DNA of 64,000 nucleotides from Rhodococcus triatomae. Its GTDB lineage: Bacteria; Actinomycetota; Actinomycetes; Mycobacteriales; Mycobacteriaceae. Within the stretch, counting starts at the first letter, position 1, and each line of letters begins with the position of its first letter. This document shows, piece by piece, positions 42,976 to 53,513 of this stretch. The position numbers were made by a program, and so were the translations under genes. The stretch covers positions 4,402,001 to 4,466,000 of the forward strand of contig NZ_CP048814.1 in the NCBI RefSeq assembly GCF_014217785.1. The letters are read 5' to 3'. Under the pieces are notes generated by a model. It ran no database searches, was not told the origin of the DNA, and saw only the letters and a program-made list of their open reading frames with translations.

Positions 42976-44759
42976 GGCGAATCAGCGTAGGCGGCGGGCC
43001 GTTCGGGACCGTCGGCCCCCCCGTCGGCGTGTGGCGTGGGATTCACCCGCCACGGCAGCCGGTGGCGGGTGAGGACGATGAGGGTTCCGGCAGTGAACAC
43101 CGTGGCGACCGCGGCCTGCACGATGACGAAGGGGGGATACTCGCCACCGTTGGGCATGAGGATCACGCTCACCACCGCGGAGAACGCGACCGCCGGTACC
43201 CGGAACGCCGGCGCCGTGGCCCAGGCCGCGAGCGGAATGACCGCCCACAGCAGGTACCAGGGCTGGACCACGGGAAACAGCAGCACGATCGCGCCCAGCG
43301 AGACACCGAGGGCGCCGACCGCGTGGATTCGCCCGGTGAGGACCGCGAGCAGCATCCGGACCGTGATGAAGGCCGCGACCAGGGAGGCTATCGGCCGGGT
43401 CAGGCCCAGGACCGCGGTGGTGTGATCGCCGAGCCCCAGCAATACCCCCGCCAGGCCCGTACCGAGGCCGAGAAGCGTCGGAATCGACATCCAGCTGCGC
43501 ACGGCGTTGGCCGTGCCGAGGGTGTGGATCCAGCCCATGCCGAGCCCGCTGGCGACGCTCACCCCGACGAGCACGACCGCGGACACGGCGCCCAGGGCGA
43601 GGGCGGCGAGGGCGACCGCCTTCCAGGTCGCACCCCAGCGGCGGGCGAGCGCCATCCCGACGAAACCGAGGGCGAGCAGCGAGGGGATCTTGATGGTCGC
43701 GGAGAGCGCGACCAGGGCGGCCCCGGACGTGAGGAGGAACAGTTGGGTGCCTCGGATCGGCGCCGAGGATTCGACGGCCCGCAGCGCGAGCTCCACGCCG
43801 GCCAGCATGAGGCCGATCATGAGGGCCTCGTTGTGGATTCCGGCGACGAGGTGGAACAGGAGCAACGGGTTGGCGGCGCCGAGCCACAGCGCCGCGACCG
43901 GCGCCACCCCGCACCGGCGGGCGAGCCGCGGCAGGGCCCAGACGATCATCGCGACCCCGGCCAGTGCGAGTACCCGGTGCAGGAGGATCCCGGCGAGAAT
44001 GTTCTCGCCGGTCAACGCCGTGATTCCCTCGCCCATCCAGAGGAAGAAGGGGCCGTACGGGGCCGGGGTGTCGCGCCAGATCGTCGGCACCGTGCGGGTG
44101 AGTACGTGATCGACGCCGAGAGCGCTGGCCGGGCCGATGGCGTAGGGGTCGAGACCCCGGGCCGCGATCTCGCTCTGTGCCAGATAGGAATAGACGTCCT
44201 TGCTGAACATCGGCGGTGCGACGGACAGCGGGATGATCCAGAGCAGCAGCGTGCGGTCCAGCTGGGAGCGGGACAGCCGTCGCCGGACCGGGCCCGTGTG
44301 CAGGCTGCCGATCGCATAGCGGCCGAGGAGCAGCCATGCGAGGACCACCATCACGGTGCCCGTCATGGTCAGGGTCAGGGCGACACTGGGGATCCGTGCG
44401 GGCAGCCCCAGCAGGCGTTCCCCCTGGACCGGATTCTGCAGGACGGGCTGTGCCCCGGCCCCGAGTGCACCGACCGCCATGAGGATCGCGCCGGTCGCCC
44501 CGAACCGGCGGATGCCTCGGAGCGCGGCGATCTCCCGGTCGTTCAGCCCGGGGGAGTCGGCTTCGTCGCCGTGCAGGACCTCGGCGACCGTGTGCCTGGG
44601 GGGCCGGCCGTCGACGCCGAGTGCCCGCTTGCCCCACTCGACTCCGGTCGCGGCCCAGCGCGTGGCGATGCGCGAGACGTTCCCCGTTGCGGTGCGCGGC
44701 TTCCGCTCGGCGGCGGCCCGCGGCACAGGCGGGGTCGATTCGGCGGACGGCTTCGGCAC
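42972..44759 (-). CDS. mptB: Polyprenol-phosphomannose-dependent alpha-1,6-mannosyltransferase MptB
   Basis: GT-C glycosyltransferase that builds the first part of the alpha-1,6-mannan backbone of lipomannan and lipoarabinomannan, using polyprenyl-phosphomannose outside the membrane. The 595 residues start with an 85-residue cytoplasmic tail, followed by about 13 helices. The GT-C acidic site is in PPMFSKDVYSYLAQSE near residue 185, and APYGPFFLWMGEG and NEALMIGLMLAG follow. Its position beside sufR matches Rv1459c. GTG 44759 is supported by a -10 box 7 bases before. Confidence 0.9.
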   Translation of the reverse strand: MPKPSAESTPPVPRAAAERKPRTATGNVSRIATRWAATGVEWGKRALGVDGRPPRHTVAEVLHGDEADSPGLNDREIAALRGIRRFGATGAILMAVGALGAGAQPVLQNPVQGERLLGLPARIPSVALTLTMTGTVMVVLAWLLLGRYAIGSLHTGPVRRRLSRSQLDRTLLLWIIPLSVAPPMFSKDVYSYLAQSEIAARGLDPYAIGPASALGVDHVLTRTVPTIWRDTPAPYGPFFLWMGEGITALTGENILAGILLHRVLALAGVAMIVWALPRLARRCGVAPVAALWLGAANPLLLFHLVAGIHNEALMIGLMLAGVELALRAVESSAPIRGTQLFLLTSGAALVALSATIKIPSLLALGFVGMALARRWGATWKAVALAALALGAVSAVVLVGVSVASGLGMGWIHTLGTANAVRSWMSIPTLLGLGTGLAGVLLGLGDHTTAVLGLTRPIASLVAAFITVRMLLAVLTGRIHAVGALGVSLGAIVLLFPVVQPWYLLWAVIPLAAWATAPAFRVPAVAFSAVVSVILMPNGGEYPPFVIVQAAVATVFTAGTLIVLTRHRLPWRVNPTPHADGGADGPERPAAYADSP

Positions 44760-44772
44760 ACCAGGAAGGGTA
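44759..44772 (-). promoter_or_regulatory. Leaderless promoter of mptB
   Basis: On the minus strand TACCCT (44772-44767) is followed by 7 bases and the GTG at 44759. No ribosome site is present. Confidence 0.6.
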
Positions 44773-44916
44773 GCGGTGGTGCGGGCGCCGGCCGCCGGGG
44801 CAGTCCGGCGTGGCCGCGATCGCGGCGGCTCGGGTCTCCCGGTGCCGCCTCTTCCTGCGGATATTCCCAGTTGTAAGCGAGGTAACCCTTAGTAGACCTG
44901 CGGTTCTAATTCCGTC

Positions 44917-44931
44917 ACACTGGTGTTGTGA
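44917..44931 (+). promoter_or_regulatory. SufR operator (ACACT-N5-TGTGA)
   Basis: ACACT at 44917-44921 and TGTGA at 44927-44931 match exactly the inverted repeat I recall for mycobacterial SufR. TAATTC at 44907-44912 is a possible -10 whose start site would fall inside or just before this element, so bound SufR would block transcription. The element also covers the GTG at 44928, an argument against that codon as the sufR start. Confidence 0.75.
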
Positions 44932-44969
44932 AAACGGGAGCAGAGCGCACGGACGGCAGGGAAGACGCG

Positions 44970-45785
44970 GTGTACGCGTCTTCGGGTGCCGTCGTGACCG
45001 GGGGATCTCCGGTGGCTCATCCCGTCGCCCACGAAGGCCGGACCAGGCGAGCCGTGGTTCAGCTCCTGCTCGAGGAAGGCCCCGTCACCGCGACCGAGAT
45101 CGGTCGTCGACTGGGTCTGAGCGCCGCGGGTGTGCGACGTCACATCGATGCCCTCATCGAATCGGGAGAGGCGCAGGAAGCGCCCTCGGCGACCGTGCGG
45201 CGCCGCGGACGCGGTCGGCCGGCGAAACGGTTCCAGATCACCGCGCAGGGGCGCGGCAAGCTCGGCCACGCGTACGACGACCTCGCGGGTGCGGCCCTGC
45301 GCCAGCTGCGCGAGGTCGGTGGCGAGGCGGCGATCACCGAGTTCGCCCGGCGTCGCGTGCAGGCGATCCTGGTCAGTGTCGGCCGCGCAGCGGACCGTGA
45401 TGTCGGCCGCGCAGCGGACCGTGATGTCGGCCGCGCAGCGGACCGTGATGCGGTGCGAGCAGCGGACAGCTCGGCGGTGACGGTGTCGCGTGAGGACGTC
45501 GAGTCCACGGCCGAGGACATCGCCGAGGCGTTCACCTCCGCGGGCTTCGCCGCGTCGACGCGTCCGGTGGGCAACGGTGTGCAGATCTGCCAGCATCACT
45601 GCCCCGTCTCGCACGTCGCCGAGGAGTTCCCGGAGCTGTGCGAGGCCGAGCGCGAGGCGTTCACCGAGTTGCTCGGCACCCACGTACAGCAGCTTGCCAC
45701 CATCGCGAACGGCGACTGCGCCTGCACCACCCACGTCCCCCTCGTTCCGCTCGCAGCACCGGGTCGTCCGGAGCCGCCCGGATGA
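44970..45785 (+). CDS. sufR: SufR, Fe-S-sensing repressor of the suf operon
   Basis: Winged-helix regulator that carries a Fe-S cluster and represses suf when clusters suffice. The HTH lies at about residues 25-90 ([35 protein letters not shown]). The C-terminal cluster domain has cysteines in [22 protein letters not shown] and [12 protein letters not shown]. Between them is a linker made of three identical VGRAADRD units plus one degenerate copy, from a 24-base tandem repeat. GTG 44970 has AGGGAAG 5 bases before; in-frame GTG 44928 lies inside the operator and has no ribosome site, though it cannot be excluded. It is the first gene of sufR-B-D-C-S-U-T and diverges from mptB. Confidence 0.92.
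   Translation: MYASSGAVVTGGSPVAHPVAHEGRTRRAVVQLLLEEGPVTATEIGRRLGLSAAGVRRHIDALIESGEAQEAPSATVRRRGRGRPAKRFQITAQGRGKLGHAYDDLAGAALRQLREVGGEAAITEFARRRVQAILVSVGRAADRDVGRAADRDVGRAADRDAVRAADSSAVTVSREDVESTAEDIAEAFTSAGFAASTRPVGNGVQICQHHCPVSHVAEEFPELCEAEREAFTELLGTHVQQLATIANGDCACTTHVPLVPLAAPGRPEPPG
45378..45449 (+). repeat. 24-base perfect tandem repeat (3 copies) inside sufR
   Basis: Three exact copies of a 24-base unit encode VGRAADRD, followed by a degenerate fourth (AVRAADSS, to 45473). They fill the linker between the DNA-binding and cluster-binding domains. Exactness at the DNA level implies recent duplication. Confidence 0.9.
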
Positions 45786-45864
45786 TCCACCGTTCGACAG
45801 ACGTTATTCCCGTCGGCGCACAGCCCATCGCCGACTACGCAACAAGACTCCGGAAGGAGCTCGC

Positions 45865-47346
45865 ATGACCGTCACGTCAGATCAGGCGACACCCGGTACC
45901 CCGTCGGCCGCCGCCGAGGTACCTGCGCCCGCAGCACCGTTGACTCAGGAAGAGACCATCGCGTCCCTCGGTCACTACGACTACGGCTGGTCCGATTCGG
46001 ATGTCGCAGGAGCCGGCGCGCAGCGTGGTCTGTCCGAGGCGGTCGTCCGCGACATCTCGCAGAAGAAGAGCGAGCCCGAGTGGATGCTCGACGTCCGCCT
46101 GCGTGCGTTGAAGACCTTCGACAAGAAGCCCATGCCGAACTGGGGCAGCAACCTCGAGGGCATCCACTTCGACAACATCAAGTACTTCGTGCGTTCCTCC
46201 GAGAAGCAGGCCGAGAGCTGGGAGGACCTGCCGGAGGACATCAAGAACACCTACGACAAGCTGGGCATCCCGGAGGCGGAGAAGCAGCGGCTGGTCGCGG
46301 GTGTCGCGGCGCAGTACGAGTCGGAGGTCGTCTACCACTCGATCCGTGAGGACCTCGAGAAGCAGGGCGTGATCTTCCTCGACACCGACACCGGTCTCAA
46401 GGAGCACCCGGAGCTGTTCCAGGAGTACTTCGGCACCGTCATTCCGGCCGGTGACAACAAGTTCTCCGCGCTGAACACCGCGGTGTGGTCGGGCGGGTCG
46501 TTCATCTACGTCCCGCCGGGCGTGCACGTCGACATCCCGCTGCAGGCCTATTTCCGGATCAACACCGAGAACATGGGCCAGTTCGAGCGGACGCTGATCA
46601 TCGTCGACGAGGACGCGTCGGTGCACTACGTCGAGGGCTGCACGGCACCGATCTACAAGTCGGATTCGCTGCACTCGGCCGTCGTCGAGATCATCGTCAA
46701 GAAGGGCGGCCACTGCCGCTACACGACGATCCAGAACTGGTCGAACAACGTCTACAACCTGGTCACCAAGCGCAGCAAGGTCGACGCAGGCGGTTCGATG
46801 GAGTGGATCGACGGCAACATCGGCTCCAAGGTGACGATGAAGTACCCGGCCGTGTGGATGACCGGTGAGTACGCCCGCGGCGAGGTGCTGTCGGTCGCGT
46901 TCGCCGGCGAGGGCCAGCACCAGGACACCGGTGCGAAGATGCTCCATCTCGCGCCCCACACGTCGTCGACCATCGTGAGCAAGTCGGTCGCCCGCGGCGG
47001 CGGCCGTGCGTCCTACCGTGGCCTGGTCCAGGTCAACAAGGGCGCGCACGGCTCGAAGTCGACGGTCAAGTGCGACGCGCTGCTGGTCGACCAGATCAGC
47101 CGCTCGGACACCTACCCGTACGTCGACATCCGTGAGGACGACGTGACGATGGGTCACGAGGCCACCGTGTCGAAGGTCAGTGACGACCAGCTGTTCTACC
47201 TGATGAGCCGCGGACTCACCGAGGACGAGGCGATGGCCACCGTGGTGCGTGGCTTCGTCGAGCCCATCGCCAAGGAACTGCCGATGGAGTACGCACTCGA
47301 GCTGAACCGACTGATCGAACTGCAGATGGAAGGGGCCGTGGGCTAA
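45865..47346 (+). CDS. sufB: Fe-S cluster scaffold protein SufB
   Basis: Scaffold subunit of SufBCD. The 493 residues include [13 protein letters not shown], the scaffold core [20 protein letters not shown] with a likely sulfur-accepting cysteine, [13 protein letters not shown], and the conserved [15 protein letters not shown] and [11 protein letters not shown]. There is no intein; M. tuberculosis SufB (Rv1461) is interrupted by one. ATG 45865 lies 5 bases after AAGGAG. sufD follows directly after the TAA. Confidence 0.97.
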   Translation: MTVTSDQATPGTPSAAAEVPAPAAPLTQEETIASLGHYDYGWSDSDVAGAGAQRGLSEAVVRDISQKKSEPEWMLDVRLRALKTFDKKPMPNWGSNLEGIHFDNIKYFVRSSEKQAESWEDLPEDIKNTYDKLGIPEAEKQRLVAGVAAQYESEVVYHSIREDLEKQGVIFLDTDTGLKEHPELFQEYFGTVIPAGDNKFSALNTAVWSGGSFIYVPPGVHVDIPLQAYFRINTENMGQFERTLIIVDEDASVHYVEGCTAPIYKSDSLHSAVVEIIVKKGGHCRYTTIQNWSNNVYNLVTKRSKVDAGGSMEWIDGNIGSKVTMKYPAVWMTGEYARGEVLSVAFAGEGQHQDTGAKMLHLAPHTSSTIVSKSVARGGGRASYRGLVQVNKGAHGSKSTVKCDALLVDQISRSDTYPYVDIREDDVTMGHEATVSKVSDDQLFYLMSRGLTEDEAMATVVRGFVEPIAKELPMEYALELNRLIELQMEGAVG

Positions 47347-48546
47347 GTGAGCACCCCGGTAACAGGAGTGGTGGGAGCCGTCACCGGCGAGAACCCGCAG
47401 GCAGCGGTCCCCGCGGCGAACAAGGGCGAGGCGTTCACCTCGTTCGACGTCGACGCGTTCGAGATCCCCGGTGGTCGTGACGAGGTGTGGCGGTTCACTC
47501 CGCTACGCCGCCTGCGCGGCCTGCACAACGGGACTGCCGTCGCCGACGGTTCCGCGACGGTCACCGTCGACGGACCCGACACCGTGACGGTCGAGACCGT
47601 GGGCCGCGACGACGAGCGGCTCGGTCGCGGTGGTGTCCCGGCGGACCGCATCGCGGCGCAGGCGTACTCGGGTTTCGAGACCGCCACCGTCGTGTCGGTG
47701 GGCACCGAGGTCGAGGTCGCGGACACGGTGAACGTGGTGATCGACGGGCCGGGTGTGGACAAGGTCGCCTACGGGCACCTCCAGATCCGCCTCGCACCGT
47801 TCGCGAAGGCCACCGTCGTCCTCGACCATCGCGGCAGCGGCACCTACGCCGACAACGTCGAGTTCGTCGTCGGCGACAGCGCACATCTCACGGTCGTCGC
47901 GGTGCAGGACTGGGCCGACGACGCCGTTCACGTCACCGCGCACCATGCCCGGCTCGGGCGGGACGCGGTGCTGCGGCACAACGCGGTGAGCCTGGGTGGC
48001 GACCTGGTGCGACTGACCGGAACGGTCCGGTACGACGGACCGGGCGGCGACGCCGAGTTGCTCGGCCTGTACTTCGCCGACGACGGCCAGCATCTCGAGC
48101 ACCGGCTGCTGGTCGACCATTCGCAGCCGCACTGCAAGTCGAATGTCGTCTACAAGGGCGCGCTGCAGGGCGACCCGCATTCCTCTCGACCCGACGCCCA
48201 CACGGTGTGGATCGGTGACGTCCTGATCCGCGCGGAGGCGGAGGGCACCGACACCTTCGAGCTCAACCGCAACCTGGTGCTCACCGACGGTGCGCGCGCC
48301 GATTCGGTGCCCAACCTCGAGATCGAGACCGGGGAGATCGTGGGCGCCGGGCACGCCAGCGCGACCGGACGTTTCGACGACGAGCAGCTGTTCTACCTGC
48401 GAGCCAGGGGCATTCCCGAGGACCAGGCGCGCCGGCTGGTCGTGCGGGGCTTCTTCCACGAGATCATCGCGAAGATTGCCGTTCCCGAGGTGCGCGAGCG
48501 TCTCGAGGCCGCCGTCGAGGCCGAACTCGCCGCCGTGGGCGTGTGA
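47347..48546 (+). CDS. sufD: SufD, SufBCD complex subunit
   Basis: SufB paralogue that pairs with it on SufC. The 399 residues share the right-handed helix core with low-complexity valine/glycine strands, then HLEHRLLVDHSQPHCKSNVV, HTVWIGDVLIRAEAEGTDTF and LFYLRARGIPEDQARRL. GTG 47347 comes immediately after the sufB stop, so translation is coupled. Confidence 0.96.
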   Translation: MSTPVTGVVGAVTGENPQAAVPAANKGEAFTSFDVDAFEIPGGRDEVWRFTPLRRLRGLHNGTAVADGSATVTVDGPDTVTVETVGRDDERLGRGGVPADRIAAQAYSGFETATVVSVGTEVEVADTVNVVIDGPGVDKVAYGHLQIRLAPFAKATVVLDHRGSGTYADNVEFVVGDSAHLTVVAVQDWADDAVHVTAHHARLGRDAVLRHNAVSLGGDLVRLTGTVRYDGPGGDAELLGLYFADDGQHLEHRLLVDHSQPHCKSNVVYKGALQGDPHSSRPDAHTVWIGDVLIRAEAEGTDTFELNRNLVLTDGARADSVPNLEIETGEIVGAGHASATGRFDDEQLFYLRARGIPEDQARRLVVRGFFHEIIAKIAVPEVRERLEAAVEAELAAVGV

Positions 48547-48598
48547 GCAGAGCCGTCCGTATCGCCGAATACTTCCCATTTCCACCAGAAGGAACACC

Positions 48599-50705
<2,107 letters not shown>

Positions 50706-50706
50706 C

Positions 50707-51210
50707 ATGCGAATGGAACAGATGTACCAGGAAGTGATCCTGGACCACTACAAGCACCCGCACGGCCGCGGACTGCGTGAGCCCTTCGGCGCGGAGGTCC
50801 ACCACGTCAATCCCACGTGCGGTGACGAAGTGACCCTTCGGGTGCACGTGGCGGACGGCACCGACGGCCCGCTGGTCGCCGACGTGTCCTACGACGGTCA
50901 GGGATGCTCCATCAGCCAGGCCGCGACGTCGGTACTGACCGATCAGGTGATCGGTCGTCCGGTCGAGGAAGCGCTGGCGACGGTGGCGGCGTTCAGCGAG
51001 ATGGTGAGCAGTCGGGGCACCGTCGAGGGAGACGAGGACGTCCTCGGTGACGGCATCGCCTTCGTCGGGGTGTCGAAGTATCCGGCACGGGTCAAGTGCG
51101 CGCTGCTCGGATGGATGGCATTCAAGGACGCGGTGGTCCAGGTTCTGGACGGGACCGACGCCGGTGACCGCGCGGCGGTCGTCGGCACGACGATCGGAGA
51201 AAAGGCATGA
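50707..51210 (+). CDS. sufU: SufU zinc-dependent sulfurtransferase
   Basis: Accepts persulfide from SufS, typical of Gram-positive Suf systems. The 167 residues carry the three zinc cysteines in NPTCGDE, GQGCSISQAATS and RVKCALLGW, plus the conserved aspartate of the first motif. ATG 50707 is one base after the sufS stop. Its stop overlaps sufT (ATGA). Confidence 0.96.
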   Translation: MRMEQMYQEVILDHYKHPHGRGLREPFGAEVHHVNPTCGDEVTLRVHVADGTDGPLVADVSYDGQGCSISQAATSVLTDQVIGRPVEEALATVAAFSEMVSSRGTVEGDEDVLGDGIAFVGVSKYPARVKCALLGWMAFKDAVVQVLDGTDAGDRAAVVGTTIGEKA

Positions 51211-51608
51211 GCGAGACCGACACCACGCAGGCGGCACCCGCGCAGGAACCGGCGTCCGAAGACGGCCGGTACGTCCCGAGTGGCACGGTGCCCGCGACGG
51301 AGCGGCTCGAGGAGCTCGAGGAGGCCATGCGGGACGTGGTCGATCCCGAGCTCGGAATCAACGTGGTCGATCTGGGGCTCGTCTACGGGATCACCGAGGA
51401 CGAGGACGTCGTCACGATCGACATGACCCTGACGTCGGCGGCGTGCCCCCTCACGGACGTGATCGAGGACCAGGCGCGCGGCGCGCTGGTGCGCAGCGAT
51501 CTCGCGTCCGATCTGCGGATCAACTGGGTGTGGCTGCCGCCGTGGGGCCCCGACAAGATCACCGAGGACGGGCGCGACCAGCTCCGCGCCCTCGGCTTCA
51601 CGGTCTGA
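51207..51608 (+). CDS. sufT: SufT, DUF59/MIP18-family Fe-S maturation factor
   Basis: Helps deliver Fe-S clusters to target proteins. The 133 residues have a 35-residue Ala/Pro/Glu-rich tail, then the DUF59 core with VVDPELGINVVDLGLVYGI and MTLTSAACPLTDVIEDQ, where the cysteine is conserved. The end is VWLPPWGPDKITEDGRDQL. ATG 51207 overlaps sufU. It is the last gene of the operon, followed by a strong terminator. Confidence 0.95.
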   Translation: MSETDTTQAAPAQEPASEDGRYVPSGTVPATERLEELEEAMRDVVDPELGINVVDLGLVYGITEDEDVVTIDMTLTSAACPLTDVIEDQARGALVRSDLASDLRINWVWLPPWGPDKITEDGRDQLRALGFTV

Positions 51609-51666
51609 GCCGAACGTCCCTGCCCTGACGGGCAGCCGGACACGTCGACCGACGAGGCGTGCATCG

Positions 51667-51709
51667 ACGCCGGTGCCGGGCAGGAACTCCTGCCCGGCAC
51701 CGGCGTTTT
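51667..51709 (+). terminator. Rho-independent terminator of the suf operon
   Basis: Bases 51667-51685 and 51688-51706 are a perfect 19-bp GC-rich inverted repeat (practical loop AACT), followed by TTTC; the T-tract is TTTT at 51706-51709. It begins 59 bases after the sufT stop and is the only hairpin found here with a real T-run. Confidence 0.92.
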
Positions 51710-51812
51710 CGTGTCCCCGAGCGTACGGCGAGAGCATCCTCTGCTACGGTTCCTCGTGCCTGAATGTTAACGAGTAATCGCGCTATGTCGTATTCGAGGG
51801 GAGATGCTCTAC

Positions 51813-53033
51813 GTGTATGCGACCGCTGCAGTGCTCGACGAGGTGAACGGTCCGTTGTCCCTGCGCGCAGTGGAGACCGAGATGCCGGCGCCGGGGGAGG
51901 TTCTGGTGCGCATCGCGGGCGCCGGTATCTGCCACACCGATCTCACCGCGATGGCGGGGGGAGTGCCGCTGCCGTTACCGGCCGTACTCGGCCACGAGGG
52001 GGCGGGGGAGGTCGTGGCGGTCGGGCCCGTCGCCGATCTCGCTGTTCCCGATGTCGCTGTTCCGGATGTCGTGGTTCCGGATGTCGTGGTTCCGGGCCCC
52101 GTGCGTATCGGCGACCGGGTCGTCCTCAGCTTCGACTCCCGCCGCGCCTGCCGGAACTGCCGGCGGGGACACCCCGCCTACTGCTCGCGGTTCGCTCCGC
52201 TCAACTACGGCGGAACGCGTGAGGACGGGACGACGACGCTCCGGGCGGCCGGCGGTACCCGGGTGCACGGCAATTGGTTCGGGCAGTCCTCCTTCGCGAC
52301 CTGTGCGGTCGCCTCGTCGCGCAACGCGGTCCGCGTTCCGGCGGATGTTCCCCTCCCACTCGCCGGTCCGCTCGGATGTGGAATCCAGACCGGCGCCGGG
52401 AGCGTTCTCGAGGTGCTGCGCCCGGAACCAGGTGCCTCGCTCGCCGTGTTCGGGTGCGGGCCGGTGGGACTGTCGGCGGTCCTCGCAGGAGTGATCGCCG
52501 GATGCACCGAGATCTATGCCGTGGATCCCTCGCCCGCGCGGCGAGATCTGGCCGTCGAACTGGGTGCCACCACCGCGTTCGATCCCGATGCCGGACGCGG
52601 TCCGGTCGAGGCGATCCGCGCGTGCTCGCGCCGCGGCGTCGACTACTCGGTGGACACGGTGAGCAGTGAGCCGGTGCTCCAGCAGGCGCTGCGGGTGCTC
52701 GCCTCGCCGGGTCACTGCGCCACGCTCGGGCTGAGGGGGCCGCGCAATCCCGTGACCCTGGACCAGTCCCTGGTGTTGACGGGCCGCACGCTCACCGGGG
52801 TCATCGAAGGCGATGTCGACCCGCACACGTTCATTCCCCGGATGGTCGACTATTGGCGCGAGGGCCGATTCCCGTTCCGGAAGATGATCACCACGTATCC
52901 CTTCGAGGCGATCGGCGACGCGCTCGCCGCGGTCCGAGCCGGTGACGTCGTCAAGGCAGTGCTCACGTTCGACACGAGTGCGGACACCGATGCAGTTGCG
53001 GGCACCGATGCGGCTGCCGGCGGAAAGGAGTAG
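51813..53033 (+). CDS. Zinc-dependent alcohol dehydrogenase (aryl/benzyl-alcohol type)
   Basis: Medium-chain dehydrogenase of about 406 residues. Catalytic-zinc ligands are in GAGICHTDLTAM and LGHEGAGEVV. Structural-zinc cysteines are in RRACRNCRRGHPAYCSRF. The NAD loop is AVFGCGPVGLSAVLAGV near residue 212, with Asp at the end of the next strand (YAVDPSPARR), which favours NAD. The overall pattern resembles XylB-like enzymes. A VPDV repeat of 15-base units is inserted after EVVAVGPV in the catalytic domain. GTG 51813 lies 9 bases after GAGGGGAG; ATG 51804 abuts that site. It probably forms an operon with the DUF4334 gene two bases downstream. Confidence 0.9.
   Translation: MYATAAVLDEVNGPLSLRAVETEMPAPGEVLVRIAGAGICHTDLTAMAGGVPLPLPAVLGHEGAGEVVAVGPVADLAVPDVAVPDVVVPDVVVPGPVRIGDRVVLSFDSRRACRNCRRGHPAYCSRFAPLNYGGTREDGTTTLRAAGGTRVHGNWFGQSSFATCAVASSRNAVRVPADVPLPLAGPLGCGIQTGAGSVLEVLRPEPGASLAVFGCGPVGLSAVLAGVIAGCTEIYAVDPSPARRDLAVELGATTAFDPDAGRGPVEAIRACSRRGVDYSVDTVSSEPVLQQALRVLASPGHCATLGLRGPRNPVTLDQSLVLTGRTLTGVIEGDVDPHTFIPRMVDYWREGRFPFRKMITTYPFEAIGDALAAVRAGDVVKAVLTFDTSADTDAVAGTDAAAGGKE
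52035..52094 (+). repeat. 15-base tandem repeat (4 copies) inside the alcohol dehydrogenase
   Basis: Four adjacent units (consensus GATGTCGTGGTTCCG) encode DLAVP, DVAVP, DVVVP and DVVVP between GEVVAVGPVA and the conserved IGDRVVLSF. Related enzymes have only a short turn there, so the copies form a surface insert. Confidence 0.85.
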
Positions 53034-53035
53034 TC

Positions 53036-53497
53036 ATGGCGGTACCCGAGGAGTTCGCGGAACTCGTCCGCAGTGGTCACCGGCTCGACTCGGCGGAACT
53101 CGACGCCCTGTGGGCTCGTCTCGACGTCGCCGAGACCGGCCTGTTCACCGGCCTGTGGCGTGGGGGCGCCTTCGACACCGGCCACCGTGCCGCCGCGATG
53201 CTCGGGAAATCGGGGTGGTACGGCAAACGCTTCGATGCGCTGATGGACGTCAAGCCGTTGATCTGTCGGGACGAGGACGGCGCGCTGTACTCGGACACGA
53301 CGGCAGGCCGGGGTGAGGCGAGCCTGTGGATGGTCGAGTTCCGCGGGGAGGTGACCGCGACGATGGTCTACGACGGGATGGCCGTGTTCGACCACTTCAA
53401 GAAGGTCGACGAGGACACCGTCATGGGGATCATGAACGGCAAGGGATTCGCCCTCGACGGTGGGAAGCCGTTCTACTTCTGGCTCGCCCGCGACTGA
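53036..53497 (+). CDS. DUF4334 / GXWXG-domain protein
   Basis: A 153-residue protein. The N-terminal GXWXG-type part is LFTGLWRGGAFDTGH, and the DUF4334 part has KSGWYGKRFDALMDVKPLIC and MVYDGMAVFDHFKKVDED. Function is unproven; such genes often sit next to alcohol or aldehyde dehydrogenases in Rhodococcus (recalled), suggesting small-ligand binding linked to oxidation. ATG 53036 is 5 bases after AAGGAG, which overlaps the dehydrogenase end. Confidence 0.85.
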   Translation: MAVPEEFAELVRSGHRLDSAELDALWARLDVAETGLFTGLWRGGAFDTGHRAAAMLGKSGWYGKRFDALMDVKPLICRDEDGALYSDTTAGRGEASLWMVEFRGEVTATMVYDGMAVFDHFKKVDEDTVMGIMNGKGFALDGGKPFYFWLARD

Positions 53498-53513
53498 CGG
53501 CCCGCGGGCCGCG

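Noticed and set aside
42948..44876. 642-codon plus-strand frame opposite mptB
   Set aside because: Low-complexity charged sequence with no family resemblance, exactly antisense to the GT-C gene; a high-GC frame artefact.
44872..44890. Possible IdeR/DtxR iron box upstream of sufR
   Set aside because: Only about 11 of 19 positions agree with the consensus and the palindrome is poor; not enough to call.
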